64,000 nucleotides of DNA from UBA1664 sp964531715 (GTDB lineage: Bacteria > Pseudomonadota > Alphaproteobacteria > Micavibrionales > UBA1664): positions 112,770-176,769 of the forward strand of contig CAZHEE010000002.1 in NCBI GenBank assembly GCA_964531715.1. Direction: 5' to 3'. The notes beneath the pieces are model-generated. The model did not search any database. It was not told the origin of the DNA and was given only the letters and a program-made list of their open reading frames with translations. Positions 43,133 to 50,660 of this stretch are shown here, piece by piece (the first letter of the stretch is position 1; every line of letters begins with the position of its first letter). Position numbers and translations under genes: made by a program.

Positions 43133-43351
43133 ATGATTACAGCCATGGCCAAAAAACTTTCGATTAAAACCGCACAAAAACCTGCCCTTAATCCCGAGAT
43201 AATTAAAGTCCCGAAAATGACTGATCAGGTCGCCTGCGATGGCGGGCATCCTGCCCTTGGTCATCCGCTCACCTATTATACATTTGATGGCGATCAGGAT
43301 TATATTGAGTGCGGCTATTGCGATCGCAGATTTATCCGTGCATCAAAATAA
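43133..43351 (+). CDS. zf-CHCC zinc-finger protein
   Basis: A 72-residue protein whose C-terminal half carries the zf-CHCC pattern: ACDGGHPALGHPLTYYTF and then ECGYCDRRF, giving one Cys, one His and two more Cys as zinc ligands. The same domain forms mitochondrial NDUFS6, a complex I accessory subunit; bacterial forms are short stand-alone proteins of alphaproteobacteria. A link to complex I assembly is inference from the family. Confidence 0.88.
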   Translation: MITAMAKKLSIKTAQKPALNPEIIKVPKMTDQVACDGGHPALGHPLTYYTFDGDQDYIECGYCDRRFIRASK

Positions 43352-43399
43352 TTGATTTTTGCAAGCAATATCCTATATACTATTTGTAGATGAGGCGCC

Positions 43400-43460
43400 G
43401 CTTATAAGGGCTTCATTTTAAAACCATTAACTTGCTCTAACAAAAAGAGGAGATAATATT
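43400..43460 (+). promoter_or_regulatory. Candidate ROSE-type RNA thermometer of the Hsp20 gene
   Basis: In the leader, TTGCTC (43432-43437) can pair with the Shine-Dalgarno GAGGAG (43447-43452), leaving a short loop. ROSE elements place a U-(U/C)-G-C-U strand opposite the ribosome site. A further stem TGAGGC/GCTTCA lies just upstream (43391-43414). Heat would melt the pairing and allow translation. The evidence is pairing by eye, without energy calculation. Confidence 0.45.
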
Positions 43461-43943
43461 ATGAGTGCAAGATTGTCTTTATTTGATAGCCCGATGTTTC
43501 TGGGCTTTGACCATTTTGAGCGGACGATTGACCGTTTAAAGAAAACATCCGATGGGTACCCCCCGTATAATATCGAACAGATCAGTGAGAATCAGCTGCG
43601 CATCACTTTAGCGGTGGCCGGTTTTACGATGGATGATTTGGATGTTGAGCTGGAACATAATCAGCTCACCGTTCGTGGTAAACAAACGGATGATGAAGTG
43701 GATGAGCGTATTTTCATTCATCGCGGCATTGCGGCACGGCAATTTCAGCGCAGTTTCGTTCTCGCCGACGGGATTGAGGTGACAGGCGCATCACTTGACA
43801 ACGGGTTGTTGCATATTGATATGACACGGATTATCCCCGAACCTGAGGTTAAAAAAATTCAAATCTCGGGGAAGAAAAAGCCGAATGGTAAGGCACCGCC
43901 AGCAGAAGTGATAGACATGGCGGAGGATGGGAAGCATGAATAA
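43461..43943 (+). CDS. Small heat-shock protein (Hsp20/IbpA type)
   Basis: A 160-residue ATP-independent holdase chaperone. The N-terminal MSARLSLFDSPMFLGFDHFERTIDRL is typical of alphaproteobacterial IbpA-like proteins. The alpha-crystallin domain spans about 32-128 (YNIEQISENQLRITLAVAGF, HNQLTVRGKQ, HRGIAARQFQRSFVLADG, LDNGLLHIDM). A polar tail follows, with EPEVKKIQI as the oligomerisation motif region. A DUF1150 gene overlaps its end, the normal alphaproteobacterial arrangement. Confidence 0.95.
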   Translation: MSARLSLFDSPMFLGFDHFERTIDRLKKTSDGYPPYNIEQISENQLRITLAVAGFTMDDLDVELEHNQLTVRGKQTDDEVDERIFIHRGIAARQFQRSFVLADGIEVTGASLDNGLLHIDMTRIIPEPEVKKIQISGKKKPNGKAPPAEVIDMAEDGKHE

Positions 43944-44184
43944 TCCTGCCTCAAACCCTCTTGACCACATTAAAATGCGGCTAGAGAGCCTGAATAATAC
44001 TGAGTTTATGGCTTTCGGTCTCGATGGATTAAGCTATATTAAGCCAATTAATGACCCTGATGATTTGGGGTCTTCCTACGCGCTATACAGTGCAAATGGA
44101 AGGCAAATTGCTGTCGGACATGATGTTAATGTGCTGAAAGCCACCGCGTTACAGCAGGCTCTCATCCCGATGGTTGTTCATTAG
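43936..44184 (+). CDS. DUF1150-family protein
   Basis: An 82-residue protein (from ATG at 43936; GGAGG precedes it) with the DUF1150 core FMAFGLDGLSYIKPI and the end YALYSANGRQIAVGHDVN. It overlaps the Hsp20 gene by 8 bases and is very likely co-translated. The family is restricted mainly to alphaproteobacteria and its function is unknown; constant linkage to Hsp20 suggests a stress role. Confidence 0.88.
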   Translation: MNNPASNPLDHIKMRLESLNNTEFMAFGLDGLSYIKPINDPDDLGSSYALYSANGRQIAVGHDVNVLKATALQQALIPMVVH

Positions 44185-45026
44185 GCTTTTTGCAAATACC
44201 TCAAAGACAACAAATCAGTGTACTTAACATGATTGATAAGTCTCTTAGTCAAAAGTGGTTTGGGGTGATACCCTATCCCAAACCCTGCCGCCTCTAACAT
44301 AGGCAAATCATTTGCGCCATCGCCCACCGCCATAATCTGATGCGGCTTCAAGTTCATTGTGCTTTGAAGCTCTTTCAATTTCTCTTCCTTAAAACTCTTG
44401 TCTAAAATTGGTAAGCCGACTTCTCCATTAAGAGTTTGAGTATTCTCATCCGCCAGTAATCTATTCCCGAAATGGGCATCAAACCCTAAATCTTTCGCGA
44501 CTTGAGCCGTAAATTGCGTAAATCCTCCTGATATCAAAACACAATAAACATTGTGGCTTTTGAGATAATTTAGAAGTTCCCGTGCACCTTGATTATAAGC
44601 CATTTCATTCATAACTTCTTCAATCAAGGTGGCAGGCTGCCCTTTTAAAAGCGCGACCCGCTTGCGCAAGGCGGACTCGAAATCCAATTCACCGCGCATC
44701 GCTTTTTCCGTGATAGTGGCGACCTGCGCGCCTATGCCTGCCGCCTCTGCCATATCATCCAATGTTTCGCCTTGAACAATCGTTGAGTCCATATCGGCAA
44801 GAAACAAACGGATATCGGGCTTATGCTCATAGTAAAACACATCAAAACGAAATGTCCGCCTGATCACATCCAACGTTTTTTTTGAGATTGCTTCACTGAT
44901 ATTCCAACGCACGGCGCGGTCGTCCAAAACTTCGCGGTTAATAATTCCAATATCGGGAAAAGCCTGCTTCACCGGAATATCAAAATCAGGGACAGGTTGC
45001 GGCGTGACAAAAATGAGATAAGGCAT
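44181..45026 (-). CDS. serB: Phosphoserine phosphatase
   Basis: SerB performs the last step of serine synthesis. The 281-residue HAD phosphatase has D78-M-D80-S-T in motif I, LISGGFTQF as motif II, a conserved lysine in KSFKEEKLKEL and VGDGANDLPML as motif IV. An N-terminal ACT-like region (about 1-65) is present. The start at 45026 is chosen because AGGAGG lies just upstream; a longer frame would run into serC. It is divergent from serC with 31 bp between start codons, and both ribosome sites lie in that gap. Confidence 0.95.
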   Translation of the reverse strand: MPYLIFVTPQPVPDFDIPVKQAFPDIGIINREVLDDRAVRWNISEAISKKTLDVIRRTFRFDVFYYEHKPDIRLFLADMDSTIVQGETLDDMAEAAGIGAQVATITEKAMRGELDFESALRKRVALLKGQPATLIEEVMNEMAYNQGARELLNYLKSHNVYCVLISGGFTQFTAQVAKDLGFDAHFGNRLLADENTQTLNGEVGLPILDKSFKEEKLKELQSTMNLKPHQIMAVGDGANDLPMLEAAGFGIGYHPKPLLTKRLINHVKYTDLLSLRYLQKA

Positions 45027-45057
45027 TACCCTCCTATTGCACAGGAAAGGACGCGCC

Positions 45058-46194
45058 ATGACAATCACAAAACCCACTATAAAGCCTAATAATCCGAATT
45101 TTTCTTCAGGTCCATGCGCCAAAAGACCGGGATGGAGCCTTAAAGCCCTGGATGATGCCTGCTTGGGGCGATCTCACCGTTCGAAAGAAGGTAAGGCCAA
45201 GCTGAAACAAGTGATTGAGAAACATCGCGCACTCCTCAAAATTCCTGATGATTATAAAATTGCGATTGTTCCCGCCTCTGATACCGGCGCGGTTGAAATG
45301 GCCATGTGGAGCATGCTAGGTGCAAGAGGCGTTGATGTTTTTGCTTGGGAGAGCTTCTCCAGTGATTGGCTTAAAGATGTTCAGAACCATTTAAAACTTA
45401 ACGATTTCAATGCTTATCAGGCTGATTATGGGCATCTGCCTGATATGGGTCAGTATGACGGCAACCGCGATTGTGTCTTTGTCTGGAACGGCACAACATC
45501 GGGCGTGCGTATACCCAATGCCGATTGGATTTCGGATAATCGCGAGGGGCTGACCATTTGCGATGCGACCTCCGCTGTGTTTGCCTATGATATGCCTTGG
45601 TCAAAGCTCGATGTGACCACATGGTCATGGCAAAAAGTGCTGGGTGGTGAGGCCGCGCATGGCATGATTGTCCTGTCCCCTCGCGCGGTTGAACGGCTTG
45701 AGAATTATACGCCTGACCGCCCTCTCCCAAAGATCTTCCGTATGACGAAAGGCGGCAAGCTCAACGAAGCCCTGTTTGAAGGCGCGACGATCAATACGCC
45801 ATCCATGTTGGCGGTTGAGGATTGTCTGGACGCACTAAATTGGGTCGAGAGCATTGACGGCTTAGATGCGACAATCAAACGCTCTCAAGCGAATTTTGAA
45901 GCGATCAGGACATGGGTTGAGGCAACGGAATGGGTTGATTTTTTAAGCAAAAAAGCGGAAACGCGTTCCATAACCTCTATTTGCCTCACGCTTCAAATAC
46001 CTCCAAAGCAGGATGAGAAGGCGTTTATTAAGCAGCTTGTAACTTTATTAGATGATGAAGGTGTGGCGAAGGATATCGCATCCTATCGTGATGCCCCTGC
46101 GGGTTTGCGCATTTGGGGCGGTGCAACCGTTGAGACATCGGATATTCAGGCTCTCTTCCCATGGATTGAATGGGGATATGAGCGTCTTCAATAG
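45058..46194 (+). CDS. serC: Phosphoserine aminotransferase
   Basis: SerC converts 3-phosphohydroxypyruvate to phosphoserine with PLP and glutamate. The 378-residue protein is of the alphaproteobacterial SerC type (NPNFSSGPCAKRPGWSL at the N-terminus). The PLP lysine is K193 in WSWQKVLGGE, and the cofactor loop is VPASDTGAVEMAMW. The start ATG follows GGAAAGGA. serA, which often follows serC in this class, is absent here; a strong terminator follows instead. Confidence 0.96.
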   Translation: MTITKPTIKPNNPNFSSGPCAKRPGWSLKALDDACLGRSHRSKEGKAKLKQVIEKHRALLKIPDDYKIAIVPASDTGAVEMAMWSMLGARGVDVFAWESFSSDWLKDVQNHLKLNDFNAYQADYGHLPDMGQYDGNRDCVFVWNGTTSGVRIPNADWISDNREGLTICDATSAVFAYDMPWSKLDVTTWSWQKVLGGEAAHGMIVLSPRAVERLENYTPDRPLPKIFRMTKGGKLNEALFEGATINTPSMLAVEDCLDALNWVESIDGLDATIKRSQANFEAIRTWVEATEWVDFLSKKAETRSITSICLTLQIPPKQDEKAFIKQLVTLLDDEGVAKDIASYRDAPAGLRIWGGATVETSDIQALFPWIEWGYERLQ

Positions 46195-46201
46195 ACTTTT
46201 C

Positions 46202-46230
46202 GGCGACACCCTCATGAGGGTGTCGCCTTT
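46202..46230 (+). terminator. Rho-independent terminator of serC
   Basis: A 12-bp perfect stem GGCGACACCCTC/GAGGGTGTCGCC with a two-base loop, then TTTGTT. It starts 7 bp after the serC stop and separates serC from the leader-peptide unit. Confidence 0.85.
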
Positions 46231-46292
46231 GTTCTCAAAAAAACTTAAAAAATATGTTGCATAGGCCTATCAAATTATGTTTTCATTATTTT

Positions 46293-46373
46293 ATGGTTAA
46301 ACAAATGGCAACAATTATTGTGCTTCTTCTCAACCTCCTCGTGGTGATTCCTCAGGAGGCCGAGCGCGTTTAA
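46293..46373 (+). CDS. Branched-chain-amino-acid leader peptide
   Basis: A 26-residue frame, MVKQMATIIVLLLNLLVVIP and then QEAERV. Eleven of twelve consecutive codons (46314-46349) specify Ile, Val or Leu, the hallmark of attenuation leaders such as ilvB, ilvGMEDA or leu. Ribosome stalling for lack of these charged tRNAs would alter folding of the RNA that follows. The unusual point is that no ilv or leu gene is downstream; the first gene is the unknown 46468-46725. Confidence 0.7.
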   Translation: MVKQMATIIVLLLNLLVVIPQEAERV

Positions 46374-46433
46374 CCAGATTTTTAAAATAAAACGTAATTC
46401 AGGCGCCTCTCTTAAAAAGACAGGCGCTTTTTT
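46331..46433 (+). promoter_or_regulatory. Transcription attenuator with competing hairpins
   Basis: Segment 1, CCTCC (46334-46338), lies within the Leu/Val codons and pairs with segment 2, GGAGG (46355-46359). Segment 2 (GGAGGC) can instead pair with segment 3, GCCTCT (46405-46410). Segment 3 also forms the 5' arm of the terminator GCGCCT/AGGCGC (46403-46427) followed by six T. This is the classical 1:2, 2:3, 3:4 layout, with the control codons covering segment 1. The 2:3 pairing is short (six pairs, one G-U). Confidence 0.55.
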
Positions 46434-46467
46434 AATGATTAAAAACAAATGAAAGGAAAAGAAAAAA

Positions 46468-46725
46468 ATGGAAGCTTTTCAACTATCAGATGGTAAAATA
46501 ACAACAAGACCTCTTCGGTCCACACCAGGTTTTGGCATTATAACAAGCGTGACGCCATTTGCAGATTTTGCAGGAGCTTGTCATCCTTCATTTCGCCAGA
46601 CTGTTATCGAACTAAAAAAAGCAGGTACTGATTTTTTTATGGCGGCAGGTACAAGGTGTATGGAAGGGCAACCTATGGGTATTCCCATTCCTGTAGAAGA
46701 GGCACCAATCGCAAGACCTATCTGA
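46468..46725 (+). CDS. Small protein of unknown function behind the attenuator
   Basis: An 85-residue protein (starts MEAFQLSDGKITTRPLRSTP) preceded by GAAAGGAAAAG. It holds two cysteines (GACHPSF, GTRCMEG) and ends in a proline-rich tail (GIPIPVEEAPIARPI). No signal peptide and no family recognised. It is the first gene after the Ile/Val/Leu leader and lies 10 bp before the next unknown gene, so both are presumably controlled by branched-chain amino acid supply. Confidence 0.6.
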   Translation: MEAFQLSDGKITTRPLRSTPGFGIITSVTPFADFAGACHPSFRQTVIELKKAGTDFFMAAGTRCMEGQPMGIPIPVEEAPIARPI

Positions 46726-46735
46726 AAGATGAATT

Positions 46736-47203
46736 ATGAAACCAGATACACCTGAAATTCAAAACGCTTTTGAAGTTGAAACAGAAAAGCCTAGCGCGGA
46801 AAGTTTTATTCGCGCGGCAAAGAATCCCGTCATTATTATCACCGAGTCTGTTGCGGCATCTTGGGGATCAATGGCAAAATATCTCCTCGACACTTTTGAA
46901 GGTGTTTCCATTGTTTTTGAAAGCGATAAGGCTGAAAGAGATTTCAGGCAAACTGTCGGCGCAGAAAGACAACGTTTTGCAAATGTCTATAAAGGTATTT
47001 GCGATACTAATATTACACCAGGTCAAGCGTCTGACCCTCTGTTCACTGCTTCTGATTGTCTAATCATTTTCGGTGAGCCTCAATTCTTGTGCCGTGCTTT
47101 ACAAGATTTGGAAACACCATTGCGCCCTATTTTCTATAATAAGGAAAAAGGTCAAAGACCATCATTGAGCGTGGCGAAACTTGCACTAAATTATAGGCAA
47201 TGA
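46736..47203 (+). CDS. Protein of unknown function, second gene behind the attenuator
   Basis: A 155-residue soluble protein with alternating hydrophobic strands and helices (NPVIIITESVAASWGSMAKY, GVSIVFESDKAERDF, ASDCLIIFGEPQFL), suggesting a Rossmann-like fold. No nucleotide-binding glycine motif and no catalytic pattern that I recognise. It sits 10 bp after the 85-residue gene in the leader-controlled unit. Confidence 0.6.
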   Translation: MKPDTPEIQNAFEVETEKPSAESFIRAAKNPVIIITESVAASWGSMAKYLLDTFEGVSIVFESDKAERDFRQTVGAERQRFANVYKGICDTNITPGQASDPLFTASDCLIIFGEPQFLCRALQDLETPLRPIFYNKEKGQRPSLSVAKLALNYRQ

Positions 47204-47230
47204 TTAAAACACGAAGGTAATTCTTAGTAG

Positions 47231-47269
47231 TGGATTACAGGTATTTGCTTCGCAAAACCTGCAATGACG
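47231..47269. repeat. Palindromic repeat, family A (singlet)
   Basis: TGGATTACAGG...CCTGCAATGACG with a GCTTCGC central loop. It lies in the 308-bp gap between 47204 and 47511. The same gap contains a hairpin CCGCATTAAATGCGG at 47328-47342, which may terminate the gene at 46736, and otherwise nothing that I can identify. Confidence 0.75.
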
Positions 47270-47511
47270 ATTTAAGAAAGCTACTTCTTTACCTCTATTT
47301 TCCTCTGTAGTTCAAACCCTAAAGACCCCGCATTAAATGCGGGTTACATTGATTATATCTATTTTGACCTATGTCGTGACAAATTGCTGTTACTCGTGGA
47401 TAAAATATATGATTTTCCTTTGATTGTGTAGGCAATTTAGCCCTCACACTTTCGAAAGGGGTTCGTTTTTAAATTTATATTAAGCTAATATTGAAATCGC
47501 AAGAAGAAACC

Positions 47512-48108
47512 CTACTGTCCCAAGGCCTTCAAAACCACCTCAGGGTCTACACCTGTATCTGTATTCCCGATAATTTTGGTTTGTGAAACAACCTCAGCTT
47601 CTTCTTCTGTCGGGATAACAGCAATATCATTATCCATTGTTTCAATAATAAAAGTTTCACCACCAGCGGCAGGTTGCACGGCGTTGAGTGCCGCAGGGTC
47701 GGCAGTCATATTATTCCATGTGACTGTATCGTCAGCCGGCGCGGTCATAGTATCAGTCACACCATTTTCATTGATTGTGATGTTAATCGGTGCAGTTGCC
47801 GTTTGGGGTTCGGTCAAATTCGCCTGTGGCACTGCCACTTCGGGCGCTGTCGGTGCGGTTGGCGTAACGGGAGCCAATACGGTTGTCACTGGCGCAATTT
47901 CTGCCTCATTAGCAATATCACCGACTTGGGTAACGTTGTTCGTAATATCGGCAGAGCGATTATTATCCAGTTCAAGCGCGATAAAACCCGTATGATTTTG
48001 TAAGTTCTCAACATTCAGAACATCATAATTCTGCTCTGACATTTGGGCGATAGCCGGTGCAATATTTATGAGCGCTATTGCCGCGGCAGATAATAGTAAC
48101 TTATTCAT
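47512..48108 (-). CDS. Secreted Thr/Pro/Ala-rich protein
   Basis: A 198-residue protein with a clear signal peptide, MNKLLLSAAAIALINIAPAIA, with cleavage likely after AIA. The mature part is low-complexity (TVLAPVTPTAPTAPEVAVPQ) and ends in an acidic region and VDPEVVLKALGQ. The start at 48108 follows AAGGAGAA; the frame extends further upstream into ctlX but without a ribosome site. A periplasmic or surface role is inferred from the signal peptide only. Confidence 0.7.
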   Translation of the reverse strand: MNKLLLSAAAIALINIAPAIAQMSEQNYDVLNVENLQNHTGFIALELDNNRSADITNNVTQVGDIANEAEIAPVTTVLAPVTPTAPTAPEVAVPQANLTEPQTATAPINITINENGVTDTMTAPADDTVTWNNMTADPAALNAVQPAAGGETFIIETMDNDIAVIPTEEEAEVVSQTKIIGNTDTGVDPEVVLKALGQ

Positions 48109-48160
48109 TTTATTCTCCTTTTCCTTATTTCTGTTTAACCAACAACATACATTTATGCAA

Positions 48161-49063
48161 TTAGAAAAGTTCCTGAAGCATGCAACGCGCTGCACCGCCG
48201 CCGTAAAATTGTATTGTTCGCAAGTCAGGTGTTATAAAGCCATCAACATGCTTCAAATAATGGCTTTTCTGGCTATCATGCAATGAGTCAAATCCGGATT
48301 GCGACATAATTACCATTTTCCTGTTTCCCTGCCCTGTCACCTCCAGCGCATTCCCCGCAAACGCCTGTATTTGAGCCATGTTTAACGTAATCACATCATG
48401 CGTTTCATTCAGGCTGTCCATGACTTTATCACGATACTCATCTTTGATAGACTCAGCACAAATGGCGGCAAAATCTGTCCCGATATGCATCATAACGTCA
48501 CTGTGATAAATCGGGTCACCTGTGTGGCTTGCCGTTTCAAATAAATAAGGTTTATAGCCCATCATTTCGCACCATTGTGAGGCAAGGTCAGGGTCAGTCC
48601 GCGCAGAAAATGTCCCGTAAGCCCGCCTATTGACCCTATCCAGAATAAGGGAAGACAGGCCTTCAAGGCATTTATTATGAGCTTCATAATGGGACCAATC
48701 ATGGGCAATATCATAATGCCGTGAGAGAGTTTCAATCATGGCGGGCGTTTTTTCCGCCGCGCGGTTTTCGGTCAACATCGGATAGAGTATCATCTGTCGT
48801 CCCTCATGGGTTGAAAACCAATTCGGGAAAATATGATCGGGGCAGCCCTCAATCCCTTTTGCAACCGTCACGTGAACGCCTTCTTCAATTAATAAATTGA
48901 CAAAGGAACGAAATTCAACGATAGACCGTTCTAAAATAAGTGTTTTATCAATATCGTTATCTTGCTGATATGGATTTGATGAGGCTGTCATCGGGTTAAA
49001 GCGAAATTCCCGAGGCTCAACCATGAAAAGGTGACGTGTTGTCTGTGAACTACTCTGTAACAT
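48161..49063 (-). CDS. Amidinotransferase-fold hydrolase (CtlX-like)
   Basis: The 300-residue protein belongs to the pentein (arginine deiminase/DDAH) superfamily. It has QTTRHLFMVEPREFRFNP at the N-terminus, HDWSHYEAHNKCLEGLSSLI, the histidine in VMMHIGTDFAAIC, and the catalytic cysteine C294 in GGGAARCMLQELF. It resembles citrulline-utilisation hydrolase CtlX, but the substrate is not shown by the sequence; citrulline, arginine or dimethylarginine are possible. The conserved N-terminus supports the ATG at 49063, which makes its 5' end face and slightly overlap that of the lpxR-like gene. Confidence 0.8.
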   Translation of the reverse strand: MLQSSSQTTRHLFMVEPREFRFNPMTASSNPYQQDNDIDKTLILERSIVEFRSFVNLLIEEGVHVTVAKGIEGCPDHIFPNWFSTHEGRQMILYPMLTENRAAEKTPAMIETLSRHYDIAHDWSHYEAHNKCLEGLSSLILDRVNRRAYGTFSARTDPDLASQWCEMMGYKPYLFETASHTGDPIYHSDVMMHIGTDFAAICAESIKDEYRDKVMDSLNETHDVITLNMAQIQAFAGNALEVTGQGNRKMVIMSQSGFDSLHDSQKSHYLKHVDGFITPDLRTIQFYGGGAARCMLQELF

Positions 49064-50112
49064 TGTTTATAACTATGCTCTCATTTGTCGCGCCTGTTGT
49101 GATGGTAAGCGATTCTGTGCAAGCGCAACAAGTGCGTCCAAGCCTTGAAGATCGAATGATTTCCGAGCCTGAGACAAGGCGGGATGGCAACTTTTTTACC
49201 TTTAATCTTGAAAACGATACATTCGGTAATGGTGATGATAAAAATTATACCAGCGGCGCACGTTTGTCTTATCATGATGCAAGCCTTGATATTCCAAATT
49301 GGGCGCGTGAGCTGGGCGAGATTTACCCCGGTTTTCGTATCAATGACACGACTGCCGTGACATACTCCCTCGGTCAAAATCTCTACACGCCCGAGGACAT
49401 AACACTGTCAACCCCTGACCCTAGCGACCGCCCCTATGCAGGCTGGCTTTATGGGTCAATCGCACTCTCAACCATTACAAATAATCATCAGGATCAAATT
49501 GAGCTGGCCCTTGGGGTTGTCGGGCCTGCCGCACTCGGAAAACAAACACAAAATTTTGTGCATAATAATTTATTTTCGGATGCCGATGACCCGCAAGGAT
49601 GGGACAGCCAGCTTGAAAACGAGCCAGGGCTTATCCTATCATGGAGCCGCGAATATCCAGATTTATGGTCGTTTGATATCGCGGAAAAACTATATTTCTC
49701 CGCCGCGCCATCATTCGGAACATCACTTGGAAATGTTTATACACTGGCGCAAGGTGGATTAGGGTTTCGCATCTCACCCTATGCTGAGCGTTACGCCGAT
49801 TTACCTGCGCGCGTCCGCCCCTCAATTCCGGGAACTGGCTATTATCCTGAGGCGACAAATGGCTGGAGCTGGGGATTATTCGGTGGCGTCACAGGCTATG
49901 CTGTTGCGCGGAATATATTTCTGGACGGAAACACTTGGGAAGATTCACCAAGCGTGGACAGTAAACCTTTTGTCTATGATACAAATGTCGGCGTGGATGT
50001 TATCTTAGGTGACAATCGCGTATCTTATACTTTAACGCGCAGGTCAAAAGAATTTGACGGGCAAGACGATGAAAGTGTCTTCGGCTCGTTATCTTATACG
50101 AGACGGTTTTAA
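49045..50112 (+). CDS. Lipid A deacylase LpxR-family outer-membrane protein
   Basis: About 355 residues: a signal peptide (ending SDSVQAQ) and a 12-strand beta-barrel of the LpxR/DUF2219 family. The catalytic-site signature near the mature N-terminus is ENDTFGNGDDKNYTSGARLS (N-D-T ... D-K-x-Y-T-x-G). The protein ends SLSYTRRF with a terminal Phe as outer-membrane proteins do. LpxR removes the 3'-acyloxyacyl chain of lipid A in the outer leaflet. Start choices are GTG 49036, GTG 49045 (AAGGTG at suitable distance, used here) and ATG 49075. It meets brnA tail to tail with a 4-base overlap. Confidence 0.85.
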   Translation: MNYSVTLFITMLSFVAPVVMVSDSVQAQQVRPSLEDRMISEPETRRDGNFFTFNLENDTFGNGDDKNYTSGARLSYHDASLDIPNWARELGEIYPGFRINDTTAVTYSLGQNLYTPEDITLSTPDPSDRPYAGWLYGSIALSTITNNHQDQIELALGVVGPAALGKQTQNFVHNNLFSDADDPQGWDSQLENEPGLILSWSREYPDLWSFDIAEKLYFSAAPSFGTSLGNVYTLAQGGLGFRISPYAERYADLPARVRPSIPGTGYYPEATNGWSWGLFGGVTGYAVARNIFLDGNTWEDSPSVDSKPFVYDTNVGVDVILGDNRVSYTLTRRSKEFDGQDDESVFGSLSYTRRF

Positions 50113-50375
50113 CCCTTATCACGATGCGCCTCGACATAGGATTTCAAAACTGCGGCCATATGAGAGGTAAAACCTTTTGGTGTTTCGCGTTTAAAATACT
50201 GTAAAACATCATCATCTAAGCGCAGTGTCACGGATGGCTTTGTTTGTGATGGCACAATGATAGCATCCTGCCAAAAATCTATATCTGTTTCAGCTATATC
50301 ACTATAATCTATGTCACTATCAGACATTTTTTTTAGCTCATCGATGGTGAGCTCTCTGTCGTAACGCTTCTTCAT
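50109..50375 (-). CDS. brnA: BrnA-type antitoxin
   Basis: An 88-residue antitoxin. The N-terminal part, MKKRYDRELTIDELKKMSDSD, then DFWQDAII, is typical for BrnA. The C-terminal ribbon-helix-helix is KPSVTLRLDDDVLQYFKRETPKGF and a final HMAAVLKSYVEAHR. It neutralises BrnT and represses the operon. It starts within the brnT coding end (38-base overlap), the usual toxin-first order of brnTA. Confidence 0.9.
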   Translation of the reverse strand: MKKRYDRELTIDELKKMSDSDIDYSDIAETDIDFWQDAIIVPSQTKPSVTLRLDDDVLQYFKRETPKGFTSHMAAVLKSYVEAHRDKG

Positions 50376-50631
50376 AAATTTGTCTTTCCTTCTTATTCGC
50401 AAGCCTCGCAGAAATAATTCTGGTTATATTTGCTCTATCAGTATGCACAACTGTTATCATTAATTTGGTATCGACTTGTCCAATACTAATCTGTCTAATT
50501 TCACCGTAATCAAATCTTCTATCTTCAGTTGTAAGAATGTAGCCATCAAAAATATTCTTAGCCAATTCAAAGCTAATACCATGCTTGGCTATATTGTAGC
50601 GGTTCTTATCCTCATCCCATTCAAAATTCAT
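50338..50631 (-). CDS. brnT: BrnT-type toxin
   Basis: A 97-residue RelE-fold ribonuclease toxin. Its signatures are the N-terminal FEWDEDKNRYNIAKHGISFELA, DRRFDYGEIRQISIGQV, then TRIISARLANKKERQIYEE, with the conserved basic and glutamate residues of the BrnT active site. All expected segments are present, so it is probably functional. This is the second toxin-antitoxin pair in the window. Confidence 0.93.
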   Translation of the reverse strand: MNFEWDEDKNRYNIAKHGISFELAKNIFDGYILTTEDRRFDYGEIRQISIGQVDTKLMITVVHTDRANITRIISARLANKKERQIYEEALRQRAHHR

Positions 50632-50660
50632 AACATATTTCTAATGTAACACAATTTGTC

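Noticed and set aside
45027..45122. Longer form of SerB starting at TTG
   Set aside because: It would overlap the serC start, while AGGAGG lies directly before the ATG at 45026 and SerB homology begins there.
46202..46230. Part of the attenuator
   Set aside because: The hairpin lies before the leader peptide and directly after serC, so it is the serC terminator.
48109..48195. N-terminal extension of the secreted protein into the ctlX gene
   Set aside because: The signal peptide and a good ribosome site place the start at 48108; the extension has no ribosome site and overlaps ctlX.
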